A DNA stretch of 64,000 bases from Torreya grandis (GCA_037957365.1 JARHVA010004805.1:1307001-1371000), one strand, 5' to 3'. Positions 12,499-24,520 are shown, counted from the stretch's first letter. Numbers and translations are program-made. Notes: generated by a model from the letters alone, not told the origin.

Positions 12499-15100
12499 AA
12501 GTCTCCCTTCTTTCTTGTCTCAAGTTCTTGTTGCTCTTTTCCATCAACTCTTGCAACATCGCAACTTACACCCTCACCCATGACTAGATCCATTTCTAAT
12601 TCACTTCCACTTACCATTTTCATGGCCCCTCCATCTTACATTCCATCTAATATATGGCCATATATTACTCCTCTTCAACCTTTGATAACCTATCAAATAA
12701 AAACAAGGACCCATCTTGTGTATCCTAAGGTCACACAAGAAGAATAGATGTATTTTTAAGGCATATTCATTAGACGATCACCTTTTTATAAAGAATATGA
12801 GGGGGAGACTGAGGAGGATCAAAGAGGAATTAGATAAGGAAAAGGATATATATTACATGTAGGGGCACATCCCATATAAATTAAATACGATAATGAAGAA
12901 GAAGAAGAATGGCCATCTGAAGTAGACACTGAATCTAATGATGTAGATTCCTTCAATGAAAAAATAGATGAATATGAAGAGGAAGAAAATAAAGATGAGG
13001 AGATAGATATAGATGAATATTTTATAGGGGATGAGATAGGAAAATTTGACTCACTTGAAAGTGAGTTACCATTAAGTAAAAAAGGAGATGTAAAAGATAA
13101 GGAAGAGATTGAATAGTAAATCCTAGCTCAGGTATTCTTGTTAGCTACACGAACTACATCTCCATCTTAGGCCACTCTATTAATAACCACAATATAAAAT
13201 GTTCCCAAAACTTCCTCTCAAGATGTAAGTATTCATTTTTTACATTATTTGGTTACTTATTAGATTGCCACCACTATAACATATGTTTTCCATTCCTTGC
13301 ATTCTTTTAGCCTAGTGAATAAGACACAAACATCCACGAGTTTAGTTTTTCCTACCACAACCAAAGGTATTATAATTTGGGTTTTCCCCTATCTATCCAA
13401 CTACTATGGGCTTCCATACTACTACTAATACTACTACTAGTAGTGTTATTTATACATCAATTACCAATTACATGCATAATTTTTCTTAATATAATAATAA
13501 CTTACTTATTTTTTAGCCAATCTAACCCACAACGTACAAATCCAAAAATAAAAGTATTATTTGAAAATTTAGTAGATACCTATATTTTTGATACATAGGA
13601 TATACCTCCTAAGCTATCTAAATAACTAGGTATGTCAGTTGACCAACCCACCCCAACAGACTCATCCAAAGTTTTAGTTCAGAGAGCATAGGGAAAGATA
13701 AAATACATTATTGATATGGAAACTCAAAGTAAGGCCATTTTCTAGAGTAAAACCATTAATTTTTTCCCTAAAATTCCTATGCCACCCCCTAAAACCCATA
13801 CTAATACATTTTTTTATGTATTCCCTAGGGAAATATCCATTGTCTACCCACGTATCCATAGAGTAATTAGAGTCACAAGCTATGGTGCAAGTCCCCTCTT
13901 AGATTTAAAGGTTAAAAGAAGATGAAGTAGGTAGGTAGTATTTGATATTAATTGAGAAACTAATGGTGGGATTAAATTTTTATATGAAAATAAAAACATT
14001 AATAATGATGAAGAGAAAAATTTTGGTGGTAAAAGGGGAAAGTGTACAACTAGAACAAAGAGAAGAAATTTTCTCTCTGACAAAGAAGAAAATGTTTAAC
14101 CCTATGGATCTAGATGAATATATAGAGGATCCCTATAGTTTTGTAGATGCCACTAAATGGGTCATAAATGATATGCTTAGGAGTTAATATAAATAGTAGA
14201 ATGAGAATATTGTTCAAGCTCTTATATAGATGGTGATAATATACATATTATAGAAAATAAGCTATACAAATTTTTTGAGGAATTAAAGTTTGTAAATGTT
14301 GAATATTATCCTAAATTGGGAGATGTCTCCAATTATATAATAAAATGAAAGATAAATTAAGGTAAACTCAATTTTTTTTGGGTAGGATAGAAGGAACAAA
14401 TCTTGCACCCATATGAATTTAATAATTATGCTAGAAGTTACATAGGTGCAAATTTAAGTGGTTGTTAAGAGGGATATATTTTTTGATTGACATCAATGGA
14501 TGTTAAACATAATGCATAAATTTATTAGTCAGGAAGCTAGAGCCATCCCTATTTTTAAGGACATAAGAGTGGAAGGTGTAAATTATCCTCTTAGTTAATT
14601 AGTTATTAACCTTTTTTTTGAAGTATTTATCAAATCTATAACCAAAAACTTTTGAGCTCAAATTGAAGGAATTGTGTATAAGACTAATGAAGAGATAAAG
14701 TAGTTGATTAATTTTGCTAAAGGGAGGATCATTATAACTGATAATTTATATGTGTGAGTCAAATACATAATGGTTTTACATAAAAAAAGTAATGGACAAA
14801 CATCCATAATTATCCCAAAGGTCTTTTCTTGATTTTGAAACTATTAACATTGATTTTTAGGTTATTCATGCCTTATAATTACATATGGAAGTAGAAAAGT
14901 AGTCTACCACTACATTAACACCATTAGCACCTCCATAAATCACTCATCCATAGGTCTCAATTCAAGCATTGGTTGAAACTCAAACTTCACCTACTTATGT
15001 GCCGCTTCTTACTTTTTATTGTAGTAACAATATAAACCACCTTGATTAGTTCTTAGACTACCACAATACATGTAACTCTTCTAAGTGCAACAACAATTCC
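12499..15100 (+). pseudogene. Unknown decayed large ORF: acidic, charged and Pro/Thr-rich regions
   Basis: One frame runs from 12499 to about 13120 with few stops: a Ser/Thr/Pro-rich start (ATG at 12580), then a strongly acidic segment at 12890-13110 (DNEEEEEWPSEVDTE, DEYEEEENKDEEIDIDEY). Later blocks are in shifted frames: NPKIKVLFENLVDTYIFDT (13543-13598), a 13675-13920 block with PKIPMPPPKTHTNTF, DLDEYIEDPYSFVDATKWV (14109-14165), YYPKLGDVSNYII (14310-14345) and a 14520-14760 block with INFAKGRIIITDNLYV. A Thr/Pro/Gln-rich tail follows to 15100. A GTAAGT at 13225 and TTTTAG ending at 13310 could mark an 86-bp intron. I recognise no gag, pol or host family. A purine tract and LTR-like block follow, suggesting a retroelement protein of unknown type. 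Confidence 0.45.
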
Positions 15101-15405
15101 AATTGTAACTTCAACATCAGTAACAAAAGCTAATACTATGCATGTTCCATATTCATGTGGTGCCACATAAATATTATAATTATTTTGAGTATAAATAGAT
15201 GTTTAAATTATATATTAAGTCTATTTTTAGTGGGTTTATTTCTTATGTCTCATAATTCTCTAATTAAGAAATATTTATATTGTATGCATGCATATCATGC
15301 ACAAATTTTAGCACATAACCTAGTTTTAGAAAATATAATTTTAGACTTCACTTGAGAGATGAGGCATCCCCATCCCAAAAATATATGTTGTATTCTCTTT
15401 ATTCT

Positions 15406-15418
15406 AAATGGGGGATAA
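15406..15418 (+). promoter_or_regulatory. Candidate polypurine tract
   Basis: AAATGGGGGATAA lies immediately before the LTR-like block at 15419. A polypurine tract primes plus-strand synthesis and normally abuts the 3' LTR. It is the only G5 run nearby and follows the unknown ORF, so it would place that ORF inside a plus-strand LTR element. Confidence 0.5.
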
Positions 15419-16131
15419 TTTTAGTTGATAAAATTAATAAGGAATTTTAAAGATTGTTCTATAATTTGTTTTTTATGAAAATCTTGTTCTTATCCAGTTT
15501 TGTATTTCATTGAAGAAGTTCCATCACTTTGGTAATTTAGTTTGTGGGTTGTGTATGAGTTTTTATTTAAATACAGTTATTTAAATTTTATTATTGTTAA
15601 TTTGAATACTTTTTGTGTGATAATTATAATCTCCCTTTGTAATTGTGCAAATGCAATCTTACAAACATAGAAACCTTTGATTATGTGTATTAAATCTCAC
15701 TATATTTTATCCCTTTGAGTTCCTAACTATGTTTATGTATTTTGTATGCTATTATTAACCTAAACAAGCATTGGTTATCACTCACCTATCCATATTATAG
15801 TTAATACTCTAGTTTTGAAATGTTTCATCTATCTTCGACCTAAAAACCCTCCTTTTTCTCCATACCCTTCTTCCCTTTAAGTTTCTTATGATCTTACCTA
15901 CCTTAGGTTAGACTCATCATCAATCCACCCATCTAAAGTAGGTATATACTCACATCATACTTCAATCATCTGAGGTAAACAACTACTCTACTCACTTTTA
16001 TTCTAACACTAACTTGTTTACAAAACCCAAAACCCTACAACTTGTGCCTTGGATTGAATATCTCTTCACCAATCCTAAAATATTAGATGTTACCTTATAA
16101 GGTTACTTGGTGTGCATAAAAACCATATAAA
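15419..16131 (+). repeat. LTR-like block (probable 3' LTR of the unknown-ORF element)
   Basis: The left edge is set by the polypurine tract; the block starts TTTTAG, which would be TGTTAG with one change. The right edge is set by similarity to the 3' ends of the LTRs at 42428 and 46923: all share CCTAAAATATTAGATGTTACC or a close variant, then GGTGTGCATAAAA about 20 bp later. A matching 5' LTR upstream of 11783 was not found, so the element would be 5'-truncated. Without a pair the call is tentative. Confidence 0.45.
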
Positions 16132-18539
16132 AATATTGAATTTTGATAGGTTTTTACAAAAGAAATCATTAGTAAATAATAAAGTGAAAAATAGTATGTG
16201 TATACATATGCCCCACCCTAATCTCATCACGTGTCAGCATAGTCTAACATGGGTGGTTATTCTATAAAGAACATAGTAACACAATAATTTAGATAATTGA
16301 AATTAATTATTAAAATGAATAATTATAAAATGAATAATGAAAATTATTTTATATATACCTTAACTTACCTTTATTATTTAATGGATGCATGCAAAAACAA
16401 TAATCTCAATCATGTAGGGTGTAATATTTGCATTTGAGAATCCCTAGTGGTACAAGGTTAGAAATCAAAGAAAGAAAATATCGAAAGCCTAAATTAGAAA
16501 CAAAAAACTCTAAAAAATGAATAAATCAATTGGAAAATTATAAAGTTGGGATGAAAATTATAGTTTATAAAAAAATAAAAAGGAAAATGAATAATTACTA
16601 ATGAAAATATTGGTAAGACAAAAATCCAAGGCTATTTATGACCAAAACCCCCAAAATGCATCAAAATTAAGATAAGTAATAATCCAAACCAATAAAGGGA
16701 AAAATTGAAATTAATAATGATACCAACATCAATTTAATATATGTATCAAACCATAATAAAAAAAATTGAAAAACATATATGAAAAAGCATGAAATGGAAG
16801 AACATGATAAATGGCCCTTAAAAAGGTGAACAAAAGACTCAAGATGCCAAAAATTAAGAGAAATCCTACAAAGATAAAAAAATAACCAAAATAACATCCT
16901 ATAAAATAACATCTCACAAAAAATCAAATATGTATATTTTATTCTAATATGTATAAACTAAAGCTGCCATATTCTAAACATGTCAAAAAATATGGAGAAT
17001 AAGTACAAATAATGGGAAGATAGATTTATAAAAAAACCTACCTATCAAGGGGAAATGAAGTTGATGGTGGGGGAAGAAGGTTAAAACCAAGGATAAAACA
17101 TGATCTTTAGCAGAAATAAGTCACTTCAATCAAGTTATAACTACTAAGAGACTTTCAATATTAATGGCCTTATATAAACCTACTTAGGAATGTTGTCTTA
17201 GGATAATAGTGAAGTATATAGATATCATTCCATGAATGTTAGTATGAATGAAAATTAAAAGGATCCTACCTTCCAAAAACATGTTAATTTATCCTTAGGA
17301 CCCCTTACATATCCAAAGGTATAATACAAATATTAGGTACTTGTGTGATAAAGTAGGTGGAACTAAAATGTAGTAAGAATTTATGATATATTGAGACCTC
17401 CTAACCTAGTCTACTAGCCTAACAAATCTAATGGACCTCTGCTCTGTCATGAGTCCAAATGTGGATTTAAATATTCAAATAATATAGGATTTATGCCAAA
17501 TAAAGATAACATATTTTTTTATGATCTAAATTTTAAGATATAATTATATTTTAACACTACCTTTTCTTAATGATATGGATTTTAAATTTTTTTGAATTTT
17601 TCTATTCCTTGTACATTCATATTTGGAATAACAAATATAGGTGTTAAATATTTATATGACAAGAGATATTACAATTGGTGGCTAGATAATAGGACCTAAA
17701 GACTGTGGTGTCAAAATATCCCTATATTTTCAAAGTCAAAAAATGTGTGATCTCAAAACCAACCTTGGTGAGCCCAAAATGATGTGAAATAAAGGGAGGG
17801 ATTGAAATGATCATAAAATGATTGGGTTGTCCAAATCAAATGAAATGTTTAAGGGAAGTATGATACATTGAAAAGTAATTATGAATAATGATCATGAGAA
17901 TTGATATATGTGAATGAAGACATGAATAGAGAGTGATATATTTTGAACACAAAATAGTGTAGCTAATTTCAAGTGATGAAAACATTAGTCTCATCCATTG
18001 TCTTATATTTTGGGGAAGATACCTAGCTAAGTTTGGAAGAAAAATAAATCTATAAATTAATGGATGAGTGTTTGTGAGGAATTATTTATCCTATAAATAG
18101 AATTTCAATGTATTAAACAAACTAAAAATCCAATAGGCATAACTAATTTACCTAAAAAGTATTTATAATGAAGAGAAATCCAAATAACCCAAAGAGTAAA
18201 TAATGGCTAAATGAAAAATAAAGTATAGATATGTGTTTTTTTAGGAAGGTATAGTCCTATCTAAGGTCTTATAATGAAACTCACAAATTTAAAATCCAAG
18301 AGGCATAAGTAAATACAAAATACCTAAGGACATAATATAGGTGTTAGGGTTAATATGTAAGAGAGAAACTCGGTTGTATAAGTTTAACTTAAAAGCTATG
18401 TTAGTTTCATTATATAAACTAATGATAAGAATGCAAGTGTTAAATACTAGAAATAGAAATTAATGTATACAACTAAAGTTATAACATACATATAAATAAT
18501 CAAAATACTTATTAAATAAATAAGTGTTGGTTAGTTCTT
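16132..18539. other. No gene; may contain 3' LTR of the minus-strand gypsy element
   Basis: Nothing codes here. Position suggests that the 3' untranslated region and 3' LTR of the gypsy element at 18540-24520 should lie in this interval, but with no 5' copy to compare I cannot place edges. A minus-strand 86-codon hydrophobic frame at 16667-16927 is typical of T-rich noise. Confidence 0.5.
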
Positions 18540-19815
18540 TGAAGATGTGTCCTTCATTTGTTTTTAATCTATAAGTACTAGGTCTAAGGATGTCTTTGAC
18601 TAAGTATGGACCCCCACCAATTTTGGGTTTATTATTTATTTTTCATGGGTGTAATATAATGTTTTCACTAAGTATCCAAAATGGAAAGTATGGACTTTGA
18701 CTTTTTTGTTATATTTTTAAGCTATGAGAGATTTGTATTGGTGATTATGATGTAAATCATTAATACACCACTCCTTAAGGGGATCTAAGGTGTGAAGATG
18801 GGATTAATGAAGATATTAGTTTGGGATGATGCCATGAAGATAAATGAAAAAGAGGGTAACTTGACCTATAATTGTAAAATAGAATTAGAGCCGTAAACTA
18901 AGGAGAAGGGAGTTACCCTGGTGGTAGTACAAATACTAGTATGCTAAGCCCAAAGTGTAGGATAGAGTTTGAGCTACCAATTTTAATGAGAATCCCTAAT
19001 AGTATTTTTCAATATATTATTTATGATTTTTGAATGGCTTCAGCTTGACCATTATACTAAGGGTGATAAGGTGTGAAAAACATGTGCATGAATTATAATT
19101 TTACACAACTATTTCATGTTTTAATATTTGAAGTTCCCAACATTATCTGATATGATGATGTGAGGAAACCAAAAATGATTTATGATTTGATTAAGTATAA
19201 ACTTGGATATGGTGACACCATTAAAATAATAAGGGGCATAACTTTTACCCCTTAGTAAATTACTTTGTGGTGGTAATTATGAATACGTGGCCATCTTTCA
19301 ATCTAGTTAAATTTTTGATAATATTTAATCCCCACATAGATAGTGGCCAAGGAGACTTCAATGTTTGAAGTAAAATTAAAGGAGAGTGAATCAGGTCATC
19401 ATAGAACTAGAAAGGACTACATTTTTAGAAAATGTGATGGCATCTTTTTCAAGTGTAGGCTAAAATTTTCCAATTTTATGAATTTATAGGTTATAATTTG
19501 GTTAATACAATAGACATCACAAATACCCCCATGCCATTGCTCAAGATGAGAAGAGACTTCATATTTAGACCATCATAGATTAAGGTACCTTAAACATTAT
19601 GATAATAAATATTATCATGTTTAAGTACATATTTTCAACCTTGCTTGTGGAGTGTAGTATTTCACAAAAATCAACATTTGAAGGATAAGTATGATGTTTA
19701 ATGAATTTTATAATGTCTTTGTACCATTGTATTTTTCTAATAGTGATGGCATCGATGTGTAAAATGAGATAATCACCCTTGGACTTAATACTTGATGGAT
19801 ATTTACTCATTTGAA
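18540..19815 (-). pseudogene. Gypsy integrase, decayed
   Basis: This domain joins the cDNA to target DNA. Reading from 19815 down, the linker IQWYKDIIKFIKHHTYP (19580-19810 frame) matches the conserved WY.DI..YL....YP that precedes Tat integrases. The core follows with PWPLSMWGLNIIKN near 19300, where the first catalytic Asp of GIDVIG is Asn, then HVFIITTTK, then SHHHI and a decayed ISDN motif near 19150, and an Asn-Gly-Gln-Ala-Glu-like stretch near 19040. The C-terminal segment near 18600 reads KPKIGGGPYLVKDIL, equal to the W.GPY.V motif of the integrase C-terminal domain. Stops and several frameshifts are present. The HHCC zinc finger at 19480-19580 is barely readable. Confidence 0.82.
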
Positions 19816-19859
19816 TTAAGAATTATGAGTCTTTTAATTTATGATGAGGATGAAAGAGA

Positions 19860-20250
19860 GAGGATGATGAAGCAAAAAAATTAGCTATAATTTTTTTTAT
19901 CTTTGAGTTTATTTTATGGTGATAGATACAAAATATTTATCAATATTAGATATAATTTGGTGATATGTAATGATATTTTCACTTTTGTATTGATATTCAC
20001 CATTGACTTGGCAACATATAATTTATGAATCTCATAAGGCATGTAAGTATGGGATGTGTAAATCTATGGTTGATTACATTCCAAGGATGATATATTTGTA
20101 TTAATGCATGTTATTGGTAACTATGAAGTTTAATATAAAAGCTAAGGGAATGAGTTTTCCATAAAGGTTGGTTAAGGCACAACATGCCCTATCTCCTTGA
20201 AGGCAATTGGCTCCATCAAAGTGAAGTACCCAAGTTTCCTCATATAATTG
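19860..20250 (-). pseudogene. Second RNase H (archaeal-type) of gypsy element
   Basis: A second RNase H fold, typical of the Tat lineage, lies between the native RNase H and integrase. The minus strand reads TWVLHFDGANCLQG near 20200-20236, with the FDGA catalytic motif intact (Asp in 20209-20220), then GKLIPLAFILNFIVTNN near 20130, and QVNGEYQYKSENIT near 20000. The conserved Asn-Glu-Tyr motif is degraded (NNMH then stop), and the GDS motif near 20035 is lost. Its place, after RH and before integrase, is the canonical one, which contrasts with the element at 52077. Confidence 0.75.
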
Positions 20251-20379
20251 AATTGTAACCTTGGGTAATTATTCTATGATGACTTTAGATTTAGTTTTGG
20301 AAATGGATATTCTAGGTTATTTGAGGGTCCATTCCTCAAGATCAATTGTAAATTTTTTAAAGTAGTCTTTGAGAGAAAT

Positions 20380-20870
20380 AGATTGGTTAATACCTTCGAT
20401 GAAAATGATCTCCTTATTAGGAAGACTGTCCTAGAAGGTGATAAATATATGAGATGAGAGTGGTGGTAATTTTATTAGTAGTCACTTGGTATTTTACTAA
20501 TTTTTGGTTAAAATTTATTAAGTCAAATTCCTTTAGGAGTACCATCCATTTTCCAATTTTATTTCTAGGCAAGAAAGCTTTGGAGAATAAGTGACAAATG
20601 GAGTCAGAATGGATAATGATGTAAGTGGTCTGATAAAACATATATTATAAAATATTTTTAGTTTCAAAGTATATTATGAGATAATCATGTTACAATTTCA
20701 TGTAATAGGCTTTGTAATATATCAAGGCATGATTTATGTAGTATATAACATATTAATTACCTAATTCATCCTATTTCACAATCATTTCCATAACTAATAT
20801 GGGGATAGATGGTGTATATAATATGAAATGGTGATCAATTAATATGGTTAAAGAGTATGAAGATGAAGTA
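20380..20870 (-). pseudogene. Gypsy RNase H (native), decayed
   Basis: This is the C-terminal half of the RT-linked RNase H, which degrades the RNA strand of the hybrid. The clear part is at 20417-20641: a His-Ser-Asp segment (IIIHSDSICHLFSKAFL), then KIGKWMVLLKEFDL, matching the conserved GR.A.W...L.EFD motif, and KLVKYQVTT, which matches the K..KGQ..AD stretch. The upstream part (20650-20870) is poorly preserved. It is contiguous with RT upstream and the second RNase H downstream. Confidence 0.78.
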
Positions 20871-20959
20871 ATGATTCCTTCATTTTATCAAAAAAAATTG
20901 GCATGAATTGGTTAATTCAAGAGTGTTACCTTTCTTAAGGAGGTAATTTACTAAATATG

Positions 20960-22110
20960 TGTGATAAAACATCTTAGTTATGAATGGTTAGATTGCCCAA
21001 CGTTTCCCAAGATAGTATGAATGTCAGGAATATATCAAATAATATGCATGTTAAAAATAGTGTTTATTTTGGTGATATCAACATCAATCCCTAAAAATAA
21101 ACTAATAATCCTAATATTTTTTCAAAGTTAACACTAAAAACACAAAAGGATTGAGTCAAATTTTGTATTTGCTGAGATGATTGAAGATGATATCAAAATC
21201 ATGAATATGGTTTTCATAATGCTTAGATTTGGAAATAAGTTCATCCACATATGTTTCAACTAATTTATGGAAGAGAACATGAAATATATGATTCATTACA
21301 TGTTTATAAGTGGCACTAGAATGTTTAAGGCCAAAGGGGAAATTAACATAGTTATAGGTTACCTAATCGATAGTAAAGGTATTTTTGTGTTAATCTTCAA
21401 GAGCAATATTAATCTGATGATAGTCTAAAAAATCATCCATGAGGGAGATCATATCATAGTTTGTTTTAGATTCAAAAATGGTATTGATATATTATTAAAT
21501 GGAAATTATCTTCAAGATATGCTAAGTTGAGAATATGAAAGTTAAGTAGATGTGGATGACCATAGTAGATTTATTGAAAATGGAGATAATGTTCAATACC
21601 CATTCAAAGTAATCTATTGATTTGATGAACTTGGTATATAAACAAAATGACAAAACAGGCTAGCAAGGTGAAATCATCAGGCGCACCATCCTTCAGTTTC
21701 ACCATAACATTGGCCGTCATCGTTGTAGTCACAGGAGGAAAGCTCGACTCAGACCTGTGAGTCTGATTACATCCTTAAGAGAAAAAAACGTGACTGTCAA
21801 TTAGGGCACAAAAAAAAATTCTATGATACAAGATGGAAATATCAGGAAGGGTTTTATGTCAATTTTGGCTTACAAGTTTTACATCTAGATATGTGATGAT
21901 GTTATGGAAAACCATGATAGGATTACTGTCAATCATGTCTTCATATGACCAAGTAAAGTATTCATAATATTTTTAAAAAAAGAGGCTGAAATTATCTTTC
22001 TCACTAGAATGAAGTTACTTAAAACCAAGAATTGGTTTAGGAGAGGCACTTGTGCCATAGTTAATTATTAATTTTCCTCAATGAGCATGGAATTATGTCT
22101 TGGAAATGAT
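20960..22110 (-). pseudogene. Gypsy reverse transcriptase, decayed and interrupted
   Basis: From 22110 down, the pre-RT stretch reads FTWSYEDMIDSNPIM near 21950, matching the Tat FAWSYEDMPGLDP motif. After the islet at 21655-21795 the RT resumes with KFIKSIDYFEWVLNI near 21610, then motif A as SLMDDFLDYHQI near 21440, with the Asp kept and Gly replaced, FPFGLKHSSATYKHVM (motif B region, near 21310), and motif C as YVDELISKSK near 21240, where YVDD has become YVDE. LNHLSKYKI follows at about 21170. There are few stops from 21100 to 21480, so this is one of the better preserved domains in the window. Confidence 0.85.
21655..21795. other. GC-richer, CpG-retaining islet inside decayed RT
   Basis: Bases 21661-21770 contain 53 G or C in 110 (counted by hand), far above the flanks, and CpG occurs at GGCGCA, GGCCGTC, CATCGTT, CTCGACT and, at 21789, AACGTG. 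The minus strand has an ATG at about 21709 followed by an open stretch reading TANVMVKLKDGAPDDFT with no stop, and the plus strand reads APSFSFTITLAVIVVVTGGK. A 6-bp inverted repeat GACTCA/TGAGTC with a 6-base loop lies at about 21746-21763. Neither translation matches the RT sequence expected at this position. It may be a young insertion, an assembly chimera or cloning contamination. I could not identify it. Confidence 0.6.
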
Positions 22111-23559
22111 ATGAAACTAGAGGAATATTATAAATAAGATAAGTTTTTCATTAATTTTAGTGATGAAATTATTAAATTAAGGATCCTATTTCTAAAAACA
22201 CTCCAAACTTTTGATTTTGGTGAGGAAGTTGAAGCTCTCTAACATGGACTAATTTTAAGATAGCTTCATCACTTGGAATCATAGGTAGAAATCCATAGTA
22301 TTTGACATGTACTTCAATATCCATAATTTGATTAGCTTTATTTTCAAACTCAAAATGTATTTGTATTACAATATTATATTTATAATATAAAATGATTTCA
22401 TAAGGTGAATTATAAGGTAAATAATTTTATTGTATGGTATCATCCTAGTTGATTTAGTCTGGTATAAAATATTTAGGTTGAATTGTATTGGTTTGTTCGA
22501 TACCATTAGTAATGATAGGAATAGTTTTGGATATATTACTAGTTTATGTAGTTTAATTAAGGTGGTGACTATAAAGAAACTATATTATCACTTTATAACA
22601 CTTGGTCAATGTAATCTAGGACTAAAGGTTAGATTGTATGAGGTTGGTTGATGTAGTTAGAAATATAAGAGATAGAGGGAATAATATTGGGTTGTCTGAT
22701 AGCATTGGGACTATGTTGAACTATTAGAATAGTATCACATTATCTAATGCTATCAAATTTAGTAGTATTAATTTCTTGAATGACCCATGGAGTGTGTACT
22801 ATGGTGGGTTAATATGAGTGACATGACCTTTAGGATTTTATTCAATGTCACTAAAATTAGAGAATATGTGAACTACATGAATGTCATTTAAAATCATGCA
22901 TTTTATCAAGATTATTTTGACAATTCATTATGTCAAAGTATTTTGATTGAGATTGGTCCATTATCTAGGCATCATAATAAGATGGAGATATTTTACATGA
23001 ATGAAATATGGATATACAATTTCATTATAAGTTTATTTAGTGGAGACACTCATGTTACTGAAAGTTTGTGAGGACATGGATAAAGGGTATTTAAGGAGTT
23101 TGTATACCCCATATTCATTACAAGTGAAGTAATATTATGTATAAGTGGATTCATTATAATTCTATGAGGGATGAGTTTAGTATCATCATAAATCAAAGGA
23201 ATGGTCTTATATTATGAAAGGAGATAAGGAGGAAACCATTAAGATATATAAGGAATTAATCAAGTGGTATTAATAATGTTTTAAAACTCATTAGGTTTAT
23301 CATCATCTAAGTCTACAAGAGTAACATGTAGATCAGCTTCATGTTAAAAAACTAAAGAAGAGGTGGATTATTAGTATGCAAAATAGTAGAGATGAGATAT
23401 TGAGTTTTAAGATCAAGAAGCTGAATGTACTAAGGTTTAGGATACTCCATACTCATAACATTTTACATTAAAGATTAATTTAATGCATTGAATACTAGAA
23501 TATGTGATATCTCTCATGTAGTCAGACCTTGAATAACCTAAAAAAATGTAGGAAATAAG
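22111..23559 (-). other. Protease-RT spacer of the gypsy element
   Basis: The interval between protease and RT is long. Parts of the minus strand remain readable as Ser/Asn/Gln-rich, low-complexity protein (for example QPNIIPSISYISNYIN near 22680), with no catalytic motif. It is consistent with the poorly conserved pol spacer of Tat-like elements. Confidence 0.5.
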
Positions 23560-23815
23560 AATATATAAAACTATAATCTTGGTGAAGATTATTTTTGGTC
23601 AAATAGTGAGAGAGATCAAAATGAAACCAAGATTCTTTTGATTGGTTTTATCAAATACATGACAAGTCTAGGTTGCTTAAGATTATCTTTGGAGTATCCA
23701 AGTTGTTAGAGTAACCAAAAGGAAGTAACATTAATTCCAAATCCTTAATCAACTAATACTTTTCTAATTAAAGTATTTTTTGATCATAGTATTAATAAAT
23801 AAAGGTGGGTCATCA
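23560..23815 (-). pseudogene. Gypsy aspartic protease, decayed
   Basis: The minus strand reads IRKVLVD near 23775, then a stop where the first residue after Asp should be, then GFGINVTSFWLL, followed by QLGYSKDNLKQPRLVMYL. This is the LVD-[GNS]-G active-site loop and following strand of a retropepsin that cuts the gag-pol polyprotein. The catalytic Asp is kept but the loop is broken by TAA, and Ser/Ala of the DSGA motif is Phe. It sits just downstream of the gag remnant, as expected. Confidence 0.7.
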
Positions 23816-24520
23816 ACTTAGAAAATATTTTTTTCATTAATCATATCTTCTTTAAGAAAATATATGGAGGGTTTTGTAGAGGGAGAATATTTTAAAATGG
23901 ATTTGATAGCATGCACTCCAATAGAAATAGGACCTTCAAATTTTGGGATAGGGACTTTAGATTCACTATGTGGAGGCTCTTCACTATCTTTTAATTGATG
24001 TATGAGAAACTTTTGATGATAAGGAAAAGTTCTCACTAGTTCCATTAAAGGAATTTTCATAAGGCATTAATTTAAGATCATTTTTATAATTCCATTGTGA
24101 TTCAGTGGTAGATCCTAAGCGAGGCTTATGTTGAATAGTAGTAATGGTTTTAGTATGAATGGAAGAACTAGGTTGAGGCTCTAATGGTGAAGTTAGTTCA
24201 TCACTTGTTGGTTGATATAAAGATGAAATAGGATTGGTTGTAGTATTTTTAGGAAGTTTTTTTCATTATAAGGTTTCTTAGGTTTGGTAGCATGATATTT
24301 GTGAGTGGACTTATGATGGTGGTTGACATTTATCACATTCACATATTGAGAATTAGTATAATATTGGTCATAATTAGTATTAATAGCATAAATTTGTACT
24401 GAAATGTTGTGTATTGGAATCAAATGGTTGAGAAGTTTTTTGAGACCTTTTATTGAAATATTTAGAATTGTAGGTTTGATTTTTGGAAGATTTAAGGTAT
24501 TCATTATGGTCATATCTAAT
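23816..24520 (-). pseudogene. Gag C-terminal/protease-proximal remnant
   Basis: Two overlapping open stretches, 24193-24513 and 23818-24060, plus an alternative frame between them, give a Ser/Thr/Pro-rich protein (YQPTSDELTSPLEPQPSS near 24190). It continues into SESKVPIPKFEGPISIG and the segment before the protease. No zinc knuckle or capsid domain is visible. The N-terminal gag is absent upstream of about 24520, so the element is truncated here. Confidence 0.5.

Larger units (their letters stand above)
18540..24520 (-). mobile_element. Ty3/gypsy, Tat lineage, 5'-truncated and decayed
   Basis: Read on the minus strand, the order is gag C-terminal remnant, protease, long spacer, RT, RNase H, second (archaeal-type) RNase H and integrase. 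This is the usual Tat/Ogre order in plants. The gag N-terminus and 5' LTR are missing: coding traces stop near 24520, close to a large palindrome and to the LTR element at 24823. Motifs in every domain are recognisable but carry stops, frameshifts and some lost catalytic residues. The RT is split by a GC-richer islet (21655-21795). Confidence 0.85.

Noticed and set aside
12890..13110. Possible simple-repeat origin of the acidic Glu/Asp run
   Set aside because: There is a short GAA run, but codons alternate (GAA, GAG, GAT, GAC) and the frame stays open on both sides, so it is better read as coding trace.
16228..16235. CACGTGTC, an ABRE/G-box-like element
   Set aside because: A single 8-bp match with no gene downstream; not evidence of a promoter.
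16667..16927. Minus-strand hydrophobic 86-codon frame resembling membrane segments
   Set aside because: T-rich DNA gives Phe/Leu/Ile-rich frames by chance; no start context, homology or neighbours support it.
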